A stretch of DNA of 64,000 nt, taken from positions 21,499 through 85,498 of the forward strand of contig NZ_RHOL01000009.1 in the NCBI RefSeq assembly GCF_003946465.1, read 5' to 3'. Within the stretch, counting starts at the first letter, position 1; each line of letters starts with the position of its first letter. Under the pieces are notes generated by a model. It was not told the DNA's origin and did not search any database. It was given only the letters and a program-made list of their open reading frames with translations. The DNA is from Lacticaseibacillus hegangensis. Its GTDB lineage: Bacteria > Bacillota > Bacilli > Lactobacillales > Lactobacillaceae. Below are positions 16,629 to 24,688 of the stretch, piece by piece. The position numbers were made by a program, and so were the translations under genes.

Positions 16629-18024
16629 TGCATGGACGCGATTCCAGGCAGGCTTTACGAAGACTGCTGGGAAAATTGCGGCGAATAAACTGCTGTTAAC
16701 GCTTCGTGATTCCTTCATTCTTGTGGCCTCAACCACAATGATTGCCGGGTTTGCGACAATGATTTCGTCGGTTTTTGTCGATCCTTTAAACGGGTTGATT
16801 TTCGGCAAGCAGGGCCTGCAGTTAGGTAAAGTGATTGCTGGCTCCTGGGGTGCCTGGAGCAAGTCAGGTTTGTACAACGGCCTGCTGTCCACCCAGGGCT
16901 TGATCAGTTTGATTGCCAATGGGTCTTTGAACCTCATGGCGCTGCTGCTGGTCATCGTCTTTGCTTACATCCTGTCCCGCAAGTTCTACCGTAACAATAA
17001 AGAGCACATGACCTCCGTCATTTACGCGGTCGGTGCGTTCTTCATTTGCTTACCTTGGACATTCAAGTACGTCAACGGTAAGAGCACTGTTGACGTCACC
17101 AACGCCATCAATTCAACGTACCTTGGGACTCAAGGGGTCTTTGCCGCACTGGTCATTTCCGGTTTGGCGGTTGTGATCTACAACGAGATTTTAAAGCGGA
17201 ACATCACCATCAAAATGCCAGACTCTGTGCCACCGGCTGTTGCCCGCAGTTTTGAATCATTGATTCCAGGCCTGGTCACAATGCTGTTCTTCGTCTGCGT
17301 CACTGGCCTGTCCAACACGCTGACTGGCAAATCGATTCCGGATCTGCTGCTGTCACTGCTGCAAAAGCCAGCGATGGCCGTTGCCGGCACTGGTGCGTTT
17401 GCCTTTGTTTCGCAGTTTACCTGGTCTTTGCTTCAGTGGTTCGGGATTCACCCAACTTCCATTTGGGGCCCGATCTTCGGCTTGACCTGGAACATTAACG
17501 ATACGCAAAACATGCTGGGTCAGGCGCACCACCTGTACTCCACCATGTTCATGAACTTCTCGACTATTGCTGCTGGGACGTTTGCCTTGGCACCAGTCCT
17601 CGCGATCCTCATTGCGTCGCGTCAGGCCTCTGATAAGAAGATTGGTAAGATTGCCTTAATGCCAGCGATTTTCAACATTTCAGAGCCGATCACCTTCGGC
17701 CTGCCAATTGTTTTGAACCCGATTTACGCGATTCCATTCATCATTGTGCAGCCACTTTGCTTCTACCTTGCAGTGTTCTTCACTAAGATTGGGTTCATTG
17801 GGGTCATCATGAACAATGTTCCTTGGACTGTGCCGCCGATTCTTTCCGGTTTGCTGTTCTCCGGGTCAATTAACGGGGCCATTGTCCAGCTGATTAACCT
17901 TGCTGTCGCCACCCTGATTTGGATTCCATTCGTTCAGGTCTCCAACCGGATCAATGCACAGAAGCAACAGGAAAAGGAAGACAAAGCAGCGCTTGACGAT
18001 GCTGCTAAAGGATCTGAAGCTTAA
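16618..18024 (+). CDS. PTS EIIC, lactose/cellobiose family
   Basis: 468 aa membrane permease. About ten hydrophobic segments, with the family landmarks TLRDSFILVASTTMIAGF, KMPDSVPPAVARSFESLIPG, WFGIHPTSIWGP and FNISEPITFGLPIVLNPIYA. It starts within the EIIB gene and its stop TAA at 18022-18024 touches the EIIA start, giving a tight B-C-A operon. It is a paralogue of the lone EIIC at 9116. The C-terminal tail is charged (KQQEKEDKAALDD). Sugar specificity is unknown; the downstream esterase hints at an acetylated glycan. Confidence 0.95.
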   Translation: MKASAWTRFQAGFTKTAGKIAANKLLLTLRDSFILVASTTMIAGFATMISSVFVDPLNGLIFGKQGLQLGKVIAGSWGAWSKSGLYNGLLSTQGLISLIANGSLNLMALLLVIVFAYILSRKFYRNNKEHMTSVIYAVGAFFICLPWTFKYVNGKSTVDVTNAINSTYLGTQGVFAALVISGLAVVIYNEILKRNITIKMPDSVPPAVARSFESLIPGLVTMLFFVCVTGLSNTLTGKSIPDLLLSLLQKPAMAVAGTGAFAFVSQFTWSLLQWFGIHPTSIWGPIFGLTWNINDTQNMLGQAHHLYSTMFMNFSTIAAGTFALAPVLAILIASRQASDKKIGKIALMPAIFNISEPITFGLPIVLNPIYAIPFIIVQPLCFYLAVFFTKIGFIGVIMNNVPWTVPPILSGLLFSGSINGAIVQLINLAVATLIWIPFVQVSNRINAQKQQEKEDKAALDDAAKGSEA

Positions 18025-18359
18025 TGGATGAGAAACAGTTAAAGCGCGCGATGCAGCTGATTGCAATCGCCGGCAACGCCCGCTCTGAGGCCGTAAGGGC
18101 CATGCAATCCGCTGACGATGAAAAGTTTGACGAGGCCGACGAGCTGTTGGCCAAGGCGAAAAAAGATCTTCACGATGCGCACAACATTCAAACCCAGTGG
18201 ATGTCTGCTGAAATGGGCGGGGAAGTCGTAGAGAAGTCTCTGCTGCTGATCCATTCTCAGGACCACTTCATTGCCGCAGATATCATGATGACGGTTGCCA
18301 CCGAGCACTTAGCTCAGGCGAAGAAAATCAAAGCACTCGAGGCGAAACTCAATGCTTGA
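18024..18359 (+). CDS. PTS EIIA, lactose/cellobiose family
   Basis: 111 aa helical phosphocarrier. LLLIHSQDHFIAAD carries the conserved His pair; His77 is the presumed phosphorylation site by homology to LacF-type EIIA. The short length and all-helical character fit the family. It starts one base inside the EIIC stop and overlaps the following esterase gene by 8 bases. Confidence 0.95.
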   Translation: MDEKQLKRAMQLIAIAGNARSEAVRAMQSADDEKFDEADELLAKAKKDLHDAHNIQTQWMSAEMGGEVVEKSLLLIHSQDHFIAADIMMTVATEHLAQAKKIKALEAKLNA

Positions 18360-19830
18360 TCACGTCATTTTGGCGCCAGTGTTTACTGGGGGCGCAGTTT
18401 TGCAAGCAGCTAAACCAGTGACAGTCTTTGGCTGGGGCCCAAGTGGGGCGCTTGTCCGTGTTTTACTGGGCGGACAGAAGCGTGACACCGTGGTTCCGGA
18501 GACTGGCAAGTGGCAAGTTAGCTTTGGCAGCTTTCCGTATCGGTTGAAGACTCAGTTAACAATCACGGCCGGCCAAGCTTCGACGACTGAAGACGTGCAG
18601 TTCGGCGATGTGTTCCTGCTGGCTGGCCAATCGAACATTGAGTACAAGCTGCAGGACGACGCGGAGTTTGACACGGAGAAAGCCAATTTCTCTGCCACCA
18701 ACATCCATGTCTACTACACCCCGCAAATCGAGTATGAAAAGTCGCTCACCTTTGGTTGGGGAGAAGTTACGACCCCCAGCTGGCAGTCTTTGACGAAGGA
18801 TAATCTCGGCGATGTGTCTGCTGTCGGGTATTACGCTTTGAACAAAATTGCGCATGCGAACCCAGATATTCCGCTGGGGATGCTGGAATGCTTCAAGGGC
18901 GGCACTAGTGCATCAAGCTGGATGGCAGAAGCCACATTAGCCGCTGATCCGGCGCTGGCCGCGGGTTATCTCGAGCCTTACCACCAAGCTGTGGATGGCA
19001 AGAGCGCCGCTGACTTCGATCGTGCGGATACCGATTACAACACCATCCTTGAGGCGTACAACGCCAAAAAGGCGGCGTATATGCAGGCGCACCCAGAGCT
19101 CAGTCAGGAGCAAGTGAAGATGCACGTCGGTCACACGCCCTGGCCGCCCCCAATGCGGCCGGAAAGCTACCTGCGGCCGAACGGACTGTTCCACACGATG
19201 GTCGAGAAGACGGCGCCTTATACCGTCAAAGCGATGGTGTGGTACCAGGGTGAAAACGACGCCGACCATGCCGCGCTATATGAAAAGTTGCTGCCACGGC
19301 TAATTATCCAGTGGCGCACGACTTTTCAGCAGAGCAGTTTACCAGTCTATCTTATTCAGCTGCCGCAGTATCAAGATGAGCCGCATCACGCGTGGGCGCA
19401 GATTCGTCAGGCGCAGTGGCACACCAGCCAGCGGCTGGAAGACATTCACCTTGTCTCCCTCGTCGATACCGGTGAGCAGCATAATATCCATCCTGTCCAC
19501 AAGCGTACGGCCGGCCAGCGCCTTGGCAGTTTGATCCTCAGTCAGGGGCAAACGCCGTGTGTGACCAGTTGCAAGCGCGTGGGGGATGCGGTCGTCTTGA
19601 CGGTCGAGCCGGCGACTCAGCTGGTGGTGCAAGGTGAAACACCGGTTGAGGGGTTGTTGAATGGTCACTGGCAGCCGATGAAGGTGAAAGTGGCCGGCAA
19701 TCAGCTGATTATTTCTGACCCAGCGCACGTTGAAAAGCTGCGCTATGCATACCGCAATGCACCGATCCCATCATTCTTTAACGAGGATGGTTACCCCCTA
19801 AGTCCGTTCTTGCTAAGTGTGAGCGAGTAA
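18352..19830 (+). CDS. SGNH-type acetylesterase (sialate O-acetylesterase / SASA family)
   Basis: 492 aa, last gene of the PTS operon, overlapping EIIA by 8 bases. The catalytic Ser is in FLLAGQSNIEY (Ser94). VWYQGENDA supplies the block III Gln/Glu region, and HNIHPVHKR near residue 380 is the likely catalytic His block. The N-terminal 80 residues form the usual beta-sandwich of the family and no signal peptide is present, so it works on imported sugar. Enzymes of this family remove O-acetyl groups from sialic acids or plant glycan side chains; the neighbourhood favours a plant glycan, which is inference. Confidence 0.85.
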   Translation: MLDHVILAPVFTGGAVLQAAKPVTVFGWGPSGALVRVLLGGQKRDTVVPETGKWQVSFGSFPYRLKTQLTITAGQASTTEDVQFGDVFLLAGQSNIEYKLQDDAEFDTEKANFSATNIHVYYTPQIEYEKSLTFGWGEVTTPSWQSLTKDNLGDVSAVGYYALNKIAHANPDIPLGMLECFKGGTSASSWMAEATLAADPALAAGYLEPYHQAVDGKSAADFDRADTDYNTILEAYNAKKAAYMQAHPELSQEQVKMHVGHTPWPPPMRPESYLRPNGLFHTMVEKTAPYTVKAMVWYQGENDADHAALYEKLLPRLIIQWRTTFQQSSLPVYLIQLPQYQDEPHHAWAQIRQAQWHTSQRLEDIHLVSLVDTGEQHNIHPVHKRTAGQRLGSLILSQGQTPCVTSCKRVGDAVVLTVEPATQLVVQGETPVEGLLNGHWQPMKVKVAGNQLIISDPAHVEKLRYAYRNAPIPSFFNEDGYPLSPFLLSVSE

Positions 19831-19875
19831 CCGTAACTGGCGCTGGGAATTCGCAATCTAGTTTGGTAGTTAAGG

Positions 19876-19903
19876 AGAAGCCTGCCGTCTGGGCTTCTTT
19901 TTT
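19876..19903 (+). terminator. Terminator of the PTS-esterase operon
   Basis: GAAGCC (19877-19882) pairs with GGCTTC ending at 19897, and six T follow. Confidence 0.75.
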
Positions 19904-19959
19904 GGTTTGGTGCAGATTTAGGACTTAGTCTGTGTGCTCGACGCCATGATTCTCATGGC

Positions 19960-20229
19960 TTACACGTTCAAATCACGCCACATGTCTTCAGCATTGTCGT
20001 AAGTCTTATGTGCTTTGGAATGGTCTGATTCGTGGAGCGCCTCTAGGGTCTCACTTGGAAGAGTTGAGGGTTCAAAAGGCAGCCGATGCGTCCTGACCAT
20101 GGCGGCGATAAACAAATTAATGGCTGTATTCAGATCAATTCCTAAGTCTTTGGCAACTTCCTGACCAGCAGTCTTCAGTGCAGAGTCGATGCGGATGTTG
20201 AGCTGAACCTCTTTCTTTTTGGTGGCCAT
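19960..20229 (-). CDS. RelB/DinJ-family antitoxin, apparently orphan
   Basis: 89 aa from ATG 20229, preceded by GGAGG; the longer frame to 20244 has no better site. The N-terminal ribbon-helix-helix stretch VQLNIRIDSALKTAGQEVAKDLG with LNTAINLFI is typical of RelB/DinJ antitoxins, which bind DNA and neutralise a RelE/YafQ-type RNase. No toxin gene follows: downstream on this strand there is only a 12-codon frame and then the convergent terminator. The promoter region has a TATAAT (plus 20274-20279) overlapped by one arm of the inverted repeat ATACCAA/TTGGTAT, consistent with autorepression. It may be the remnant of a toxin-antitoxin pair or act on a toxin encoded elsewhere. Confidence 0.82.
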   Translation of the reverse strand: MATKKKEVQLNIRIDSALKTAGQEVAKDLGIDLNTAINLFIAAMVRTHRLPFEPSTLPSETLEALHESDHSKAHKTYDNAEDMWRDLNV

Positions 20230-20276
20230 TTGCGAGTCCTCCATTCGTTATTTGGTCAGTTTCTGGCTTGCTAATT

Positions 20277-20323
20277 ATACCAAGTTGTTGGTGATTCAGT
20301 GTGTGTGTCAAGCAATTTGGTAT
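20277..20323 (-). promoter_or_regulatory. Promoter/operator of the DinJ-like gene
   Basis: ATACCAA (20277-20283) and TTGGTAT (20317-20323) are inverted 7-bp arms. The left arm overlaps the minus-strand -10 TATAAT (plus ATTATA 20274-20279). Confidence 0.4.
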
Positions 20324-20380
20324 GAGGACATACTTCTCCGGCATAGTTGCACTGTGGTCAGACTTATGAATAAATGACGA

Positions 20381-20430
20381 AAAAAAGAAGGCCTGAATAC
20401 TCGTTGTTGAGTATCCAGACCTTCTTGTTT
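20381..20430 (-). terminator. Terminator of the C69 dipeptidase gene
   Basis: A long hairpin (AAGAAGG..TGAATACTC with GAGTAT..CCTTCTT, minor mismatches) is followed on the minus strand by seven T. Confidence 0.75.
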
Positions 20431-20441
20431 AAGGCTTTGCT

Positions 20442-21860
20442 TTAGTCGTGCAGCGTGAACTGCAGCTTCATCCGCGGGGCGGCGAGCTCGATCATCTGGC
20501 CCAGCAGCTGGTTGGAGTTGTTGAACGAGACGTCGGCGAGCTTGGCGTTGACCTCGGTGAGATAAGCGGTGGTGTCCGGCTTGTCCAGCGCCACCTTGTC
20601 GCTTTCCAGCTGGATGTGGCGGCATTCGCCCACCGTGTTCTGCTCGAAAATGTTCTCGAAGTCTTCAAACAGGTGGAAGTCGTAGTCGCCAAACGTCGCC
20701 AGCAGGTAGGAGAGCCAGTACTGACTGCCCTGAGTGTAGTGGGCGCCGGTGTTCTTGTACTGAGCCGGGGTGTCGTTGACGTTGGCATAAAATGGCACGA
20801 CCGCGTTGAACGTGTTCGGGCCGTATGCCAGCCAGTGAATACCCGCGATTTCCTTTGGCACATCGTTGCGGATCTGCAGAATGTGCAGCTCCTGGTTGCG
20901 ATTGATGCCGATTGGCCGGTACAGCTTCTTTTGGCCTTCAGTGTTGGTGGTGCCGTAAGGGTCAAAGTCAGTGTTTTCGTAGTGGGAGCTCAGCACAAAC
21001 TTAACGTCTTCAACCGAGATTTTCTTTTCCGTGCGGCAGATGAACGGCAGGTCCTGGTCGATCGGGCTCTGGTCAATTTCTGGGTTGAAGTACTTTTGGC
21101 CGTACCAAGCGCGCGGATTGTTGTAGCGCGTGTCCTTAACAGTTGAGGAGCCGAAGATGTGGCGCAGGTTGTAGCCTTCAGGATCCGGGTTCAGGTGGTT
21201 GTCGTCGACGAGCTGCTTCAGATCCGGTGCACACAGCGTGTCGTCGGAGTCGAAGTCAAAATGGTCGATGTTGAAGCGGTTTGGCGCGATGACATAGGCG
21301 TCGTCGGGGATGCGGACCGCGGCCCAGTGATGGCCGGCGATGCTGTCGAAGTACCAGCATTCGTCCTTGTCGGAGAAGCAGATACCGTTGGTTTCGTAAG
21401 TCCCGTACTGCTCGAGCAGCTTGCCCAGGCGCTGCACACCTTCGCGGGCGCTGTGGATGTACGGCAGCACGATGGCGGTGATGTCCTCTTCGCCCAGACC
21501 ATCCGGATTCATCGGATCAACGCCCAAAGCGCGGGAGTTGGTTGTGATGGTTTCGGTTGCGGTCATCGCGACGTTTTCGCTGTTGATGCCGGCCGCGGCC
21601 CAGATGCCGTGGCCGTCCACCGCGTCAGGGGTGGAGGTGTAGCCGAGCGGGTTGTCCGGCAGTTCGACGTGGAACTTGGAGAGCACAGCCTGGTAGTGGC
21701 GTGGCTGGTCTTCCGGCTTCACGTAAACGAACTTCTCGGGGTTGAGCGCCTCGGCGCCGTCCTCGTTGCGGGCGATCATGGTCGAGCCGTCAATGCTGGC
21801 CTTCTTGCCGACCAGAATGGTCGTGCAGGAGCCTTTGTAGCGTTTCGTCAAAAGGATCAT
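20442..21860 (-). CDS. pepD: C69-family dipeptidase (PepD-like)
   Basis: 472 aa N-terminal nucleophile hydrolase that cleaves dipeptides in the cytoplasm. The sequence CTTILVGKKASIDGSTMI begins at Cys12, which by family rule becomes the N-terminal nucleophile after removal of a short propeptide. RNEDGAEALNP, GINSENVAMTATET and WYFDSIAGHHWAAVRIPDD are standard C69 landmarks. Length fits the 465-475 aa of lactobacillar PepD enzymes. ATG 21860 follows GAGAAAGAG. It is a single gene with its own terminator; a TACAAT about 35 bases upstream of the start may be its -10. Lactobacilli often carry several pepD paralogues, so the symbol is generic. Confidence 0.9.
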   Translation of the reverse strand: MILLTKRYKGSCTTILVGKKASIDGSTMIARNEDGAEALNPEKFVYVKPEDQPRHYQAVLSKFHVELPDNPLGYTSTPDAVDGHGIWAAAGINSENVAMTATETITTNSRALGVDPMNPDGLGEEDITAIVLPYIHSAREGVQRLGKLLEQYGTYETNGICFSDKDECWYFDSIAGHHWAAVRIPDDAYVIAPNRFNIDHFDFDSDDTLCAPDLKQLVDDNHLNPDPEGYNLRHIFGSSTVKDTRYNNPRAWYGQKYFNPEIDQSPIDQDLPFICRTEKKISVEDVKFVLSSHYENTDFDPYGTTNTEGQKKLYRPIGINRNQELHILQIRNDVPKEIAGIHWLAYGPNTFNAVVPFYANVNDTPAQYKNTGAHYTQGSQYWLSYLLATFGDYDFHLFEDFENIFEQNTVGECRHIQLESDKVALDKPDTTAYLTEVNAKLADVSFNNSNQLLGQMIELAAPRMKLQFTLHD

Positions 21861-22069
21861 CTCTTTCTCAAAAGTTTGCCTCTTTATTGTAGGCTTTCGG
21901 CGGGGAAAATGCGAAAAGCCCGTGAAAGGTCTCTTGAAATGTTACAGTTCAATGACTTTGACGATTTGGCTCTTTACGACATAATGTGTCGCCCCGATGA
22001 ATATAATTAGCGTGTATCTCAATTATTTGGCCAAGGAGTTTAGTCTTTGGCTTTCAGGAGGCGGTATCA

Positions 22070-23266
22070 ATGGGTGAAGAAGTTGCAGTGGCACATACGA
22101 ATGCAGAGGTCCAGGCGGTTTACCAGAAGGCGCAGCAGTTTGATCAAGCACGCGATTGGAATATTCCGAGTTATGCGTGGGACGTTGCACATATTAAGCA
22201 GCTTCAGCAAATGTCATTGGACAGTATCATTAATCATCTGCGCCAATTAATTGCCGCGAAGTTAGGGATGGAGGATCTTCAACGCCAACTTGAACAGCAG
22301 ACCCGCAGTGAGACGGACCACTTCAATAGCGCCTTGGCTGAACAGAAGAAACAATTGAAACGTTACGTCTATTTGAACCAGCACCCGCATGAGGCAGCAT
22401 ATTTTAAAGAGCATCCGAATGGGTATCCAAGAGAGCAGAAAATTGATTATCACAACACGAGAACGGCGTTTTGGGGCACTTTCATTGCCTGGGGACTGTG
22501 TGTGGGTGCCGGGTTAAGTGTGAACTATGCCCCAAACGTTTTGATTTCGGTTGTATTAGTATTGTTCTCTCTGCTTTCGGCGGTGATGATTCCTATCTTT
22601 GTTGTGTTGTATCTTATGGCTAAATTTGGCTTTCATTTCTCACAGCCCTGGTCAAATTATCATAACTGGCGGATTCGTAAAGTCAGGACAGACATTCTCA
22701 AAGCCGACGAGGAATACCGGCGGGCGAATAACCGTAATGATGAAGCGCTACTTGAAAAAGAATTTAAATATCCAGATGCCATCACCGCATATCGCGGTGA
22801 GTATGTTGAAGCAATGCAAGAGACTTTGGTCAAGACGAATGCGCAATTGCAGCAGTACATCGTCACGGTTAATGCGCATGTCGGATTCTTCCCGCCTGAC
22901 GACACACAGAATATGCAGCACTTATTCCGCGTCTACCTGCAGTTTTGGAATGGCCGGGCAGCGGACTGGCAGACCGCGACAACGCTGGTGGACCAGAGCG
23001 AACAGATGAATGACCTCAAAGAGAGCCTGATTGCCGAGATTCACTCCGCAACCACGGCGGTCATTGACTCAATCAATCAGGCCCGGGACCAGATCACCAA
23101 TGCGATTGAAGACGCAGTCGACGCAATCAATGAGGTCGCCGATGAAGTCAATCACATGACGAACGCAATCAATTACTGGGGCAGGGTTCAAACGGAATTA
23201 TCCGCGGTCCAAACTGGGTTATTGGCGCAAGCTGATGCTCGTATCGGTGCATACCGGCGGTACTAA
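22070..23266 (+). CDS. Unknown membrane protein with N- and C-terminal helical (coiled-coil) regions
   Basis: 398 aa, not recognised. Residues 1-130 are mostly helical and charged. Two hydrophobic segments follow (about 133-155 and 163-188: GTFIAWGLCVGAGLSV, then VVLVLFSLLSAVMIPIFVVLYL), forming a hairpin in the membrane. After it comes a long helical region ending in an alanine/isoleucine/valine heptad-like stretch, DSINQARDQITNAIEDAV and DEVNHMTNAINYW, that looks like a coiled coil. With both ends on the same face it would be cytoplasmic at both termini. AGGAGGCGG precedes the ATG and a terminator follows, so it is a single-gene unit divergent from the dipeptidase. Possible roles (scaffold, phage or toxin immunity) cannot be separated. 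Confidence 0.75.
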   Translation: MGEEVAVAHTNAEVQAVYQKAQQFDQARDWNIPSYAWDVAHIKQLQQMSLDSIINHLRQLIAAKLGMEDLQRQLEQQTRSETDHFNSALAEQKKQLKRYVYLNQHPHEAAYFKEHPNGYPREQKIDYHNTRTAFWGTFIAWGLCVGAGLSVNYAPNVLISVVLVLFSLLSAVMIPIFVVLYLMAKFGFHFSQPWSNYHNWRIRKVRTDILKADEEYRRANNRNDEALLEKEFKYPDAITAYRGEYVEAMQETLVKTNAQLQQYIVTVNAHVGFFPPDDTQNMQHLFRVYLQFWNGRAADWQTATTLVDQSEQMNDLKESLIAEIHSATTAVIDSINQARDQITNAIEDAVDAINEVADEVNHMTNAINYWGRVQTELSAVQTGLLAQADARIGAYRRY

Positions 23267-23291
23267 GTTTCAAGGTGAATTAGGATTTTGC

Positions 23292-23315
23292 AAGGCCCTT
23301 GTTGGGGCCTTTTTG
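23292..23315 (+). terminator. Rho-independent terminator
   Basis: AAGGCCC and GGGCCTT form a perfect 7-bp stem with a 6-base loop, followed by TTT. The next 290 bases to the GntR gene hold only its promoter. Confidence 0.8.
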
Positions 23316-23535
23316 ATTGTTTAACGACTTAAAATAAATGCCTGACAGAATTTGCGACTGGTCCGATGGTTTAAATAAGGAAAAATTTCGCCAAACGTGG
23401 TGAGCCAATTTTCACAGTTTTCTTAGTGAGTGCGGCTTTGCGATTTAGACAGATCATGGCAGTCGCTTAGTCGTCATTAGACCTTGGCTCCGAGGCTCAA
23501 CTGTCCGGGTGGATAAGAAATTTTTGCGATATTGG

Positions 23536-23564
23536 TTGCACATTTCTGAGTGAGGCAGTATAGT
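23536..23564 (+). promoter_or_regulatory. Promoter of the GntR-ABC operon
   Basis: TTGCAC (23536-23541) and TATAGT (23559-23564) with a 17-base spacer. Just downstream AGTGT and ACACT (23568-23591) are inverted, a plausible operator for the YtrA-type repressor encoded next. Confidence 0.6.
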
Positions 23565-23607
23565 ACCAGTGTAATAGCTAACTAGAACACTCGTAAGGAG
23601 GCGCGGC

Positions 23608-23988
23608 ATGGAGTTCGACGATAAGGTCCCGATTTATTTTCAAATCGAGCAGTACATCGACCGCGAGATCATCGTCGGCAACCTGGCGCCAGGCGCGCAG
23701 GTCCCGGCGGTGCGGCAGTTGGCGCTCACGCTGACGGTCAACGTCAACACGATCCAGCGGGCGCTGGCAGAGCTGATCCGCGAAGGCATCCTGGTGTCCG
23801 AGCGCGGCAAGGGCAACTTTGTCACCACGGACACGCAGGTCTTGGCCCAGATGAAAAAGCGCGTGATCCAAGGCGAGCTGGCCGGCACCTACGATCATCT
23901 GGCGTCCTTGGGGATGGCACCGGCGGAAATGGTCGCGGCACTGGAGGAGTACATCAAGGAGCGAAAGGGTGGTGAATCGCATGACTGA
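23608..23988 (+). CDS. GntR-family regulator, YtrA subfamily
   Basis: 126 aa, the short GntR form with a winged helix and only a small C-terminal dimer part. VPIYFQIEQYIDREIIVGNL, then VPAVRQLALTLTVNVNTIQRAL and LVSERGKGNFVT are standard. YtrA proteins normally repress the ABC operon they precede, often in response to cell-wall-active compounds. Here the stop overlaps the ABC ATPase start by 8 bases. AAGGAGG precedes the ATG. Confidence 0.93.
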   Translation: MEFDDKVPIYFQIEQYIDREIIVGNLAPGAQVPAVRQLALTLTVNVNTIQRALAELIREGILVSERGKGNFVTTDTQVLAQMKKRVIQGELAGTYDHLASLGMAPAEMVAALEEYIKERKGGESHD

Positions 23989-24688
23989 GGCATTGGCGAT
24001 TCAGGGATTGAGTTATCGACGGAACCAGAAGCAGATTTTAAAAGACGTCAACTTGACGCTGCCGACCGGCCAAATCGTCGGCCTGCTGGGGGCCAACGGC
24101 GCAGGGAAAACGACGCTGATGCGGCTGATTGCCGGCAGCGCGATCAACTTCCGCGGCACGATCGACGTGGCCGGCGTCACCAAAGCGCCGCAGCGCAAGG
24201 GCCAAATCAGTTTCTCCGCGCAAATGGCCGGGTTCAACCCGAACTGGCGCGTGGGCCAGGTGGCCGATGTGATGACGGCGCTGTTTCCGGATTTCCGCAC
24301 AGCGGACTTCCTGCAGCTGGCCCAGCTGCTGGACCTGGACCAAAAGCAGCGCATCAAGCGGCTGTCGAAAGGCAATCAGCGCAAACTGCAGCTGGCGGTG
24401 ACGCTGTCCCGCCGCGCGGCGCTGTACCTGCTGGACGAGCCGTTTGACGGCATCGATGTGATGACGCGCAAGGCGATGCTCAGCAGCATCCTGCGCTGGA
24501 CGCCAGAGCAGGCGACACTGGTGATCTCCGACCACCACGTGTCAGACATCGACCAGCTGCTGGATCAGGTGGTCGTGATCAAGGACCAGACCGTGGTCGC
24601 TCAGGAGGCGGCGGATACGATCCGCGCCAAGGGCCAAAGCATTGAGGCCTACTTTGAGAGTTTTTACGGAGGTGAGCAGCATGACTAG
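23981..24688 (+). CDS. ABC transporter ATP-binding protein
   Basis: 235 aa from ATG 23981; a GTG 12 bases earlier is less well placed. Walker A is GANGAGKTT (about residues 35-43), the signature is LSKGNQRKL in place of LSGGQ, Walker B is YLLDEPFDGID, and the switch His is in VISDHHVSD. The single ABC domain fits the CcmA-like ATPases paired with YtrA-type regulators. It overlaps the permease gene by 8 bases. Confidence 0.94.
   Translation: MTEALAIQGLSYRRNQKQILKDVNLTLPTGQIVGLLGANGAGKTTLMRLIAGSAINFRGTIDVAGVTKAPQRKGQISFSAQMAGFNPNWRVGQVADVMTALFPDFRTADFLQLAQLLDLDQKQRIKRLSKGNQRKLQLAVTLSRRAALYLLDEPFDGIDVMTRKAMLSSILRWTPEQATLVISDHHVSDIDQLLDQVVVIKDQTVVAQEAADTIRAKGQSIEAYFESFYGGEQHD

Noticed and set aside
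20345..20441. Possible toxin gene partner next to the DinJ-like gene
   Set aside because: This stretch lies upstream of the antitoxin gene and contains only the dipeptidase terminator.
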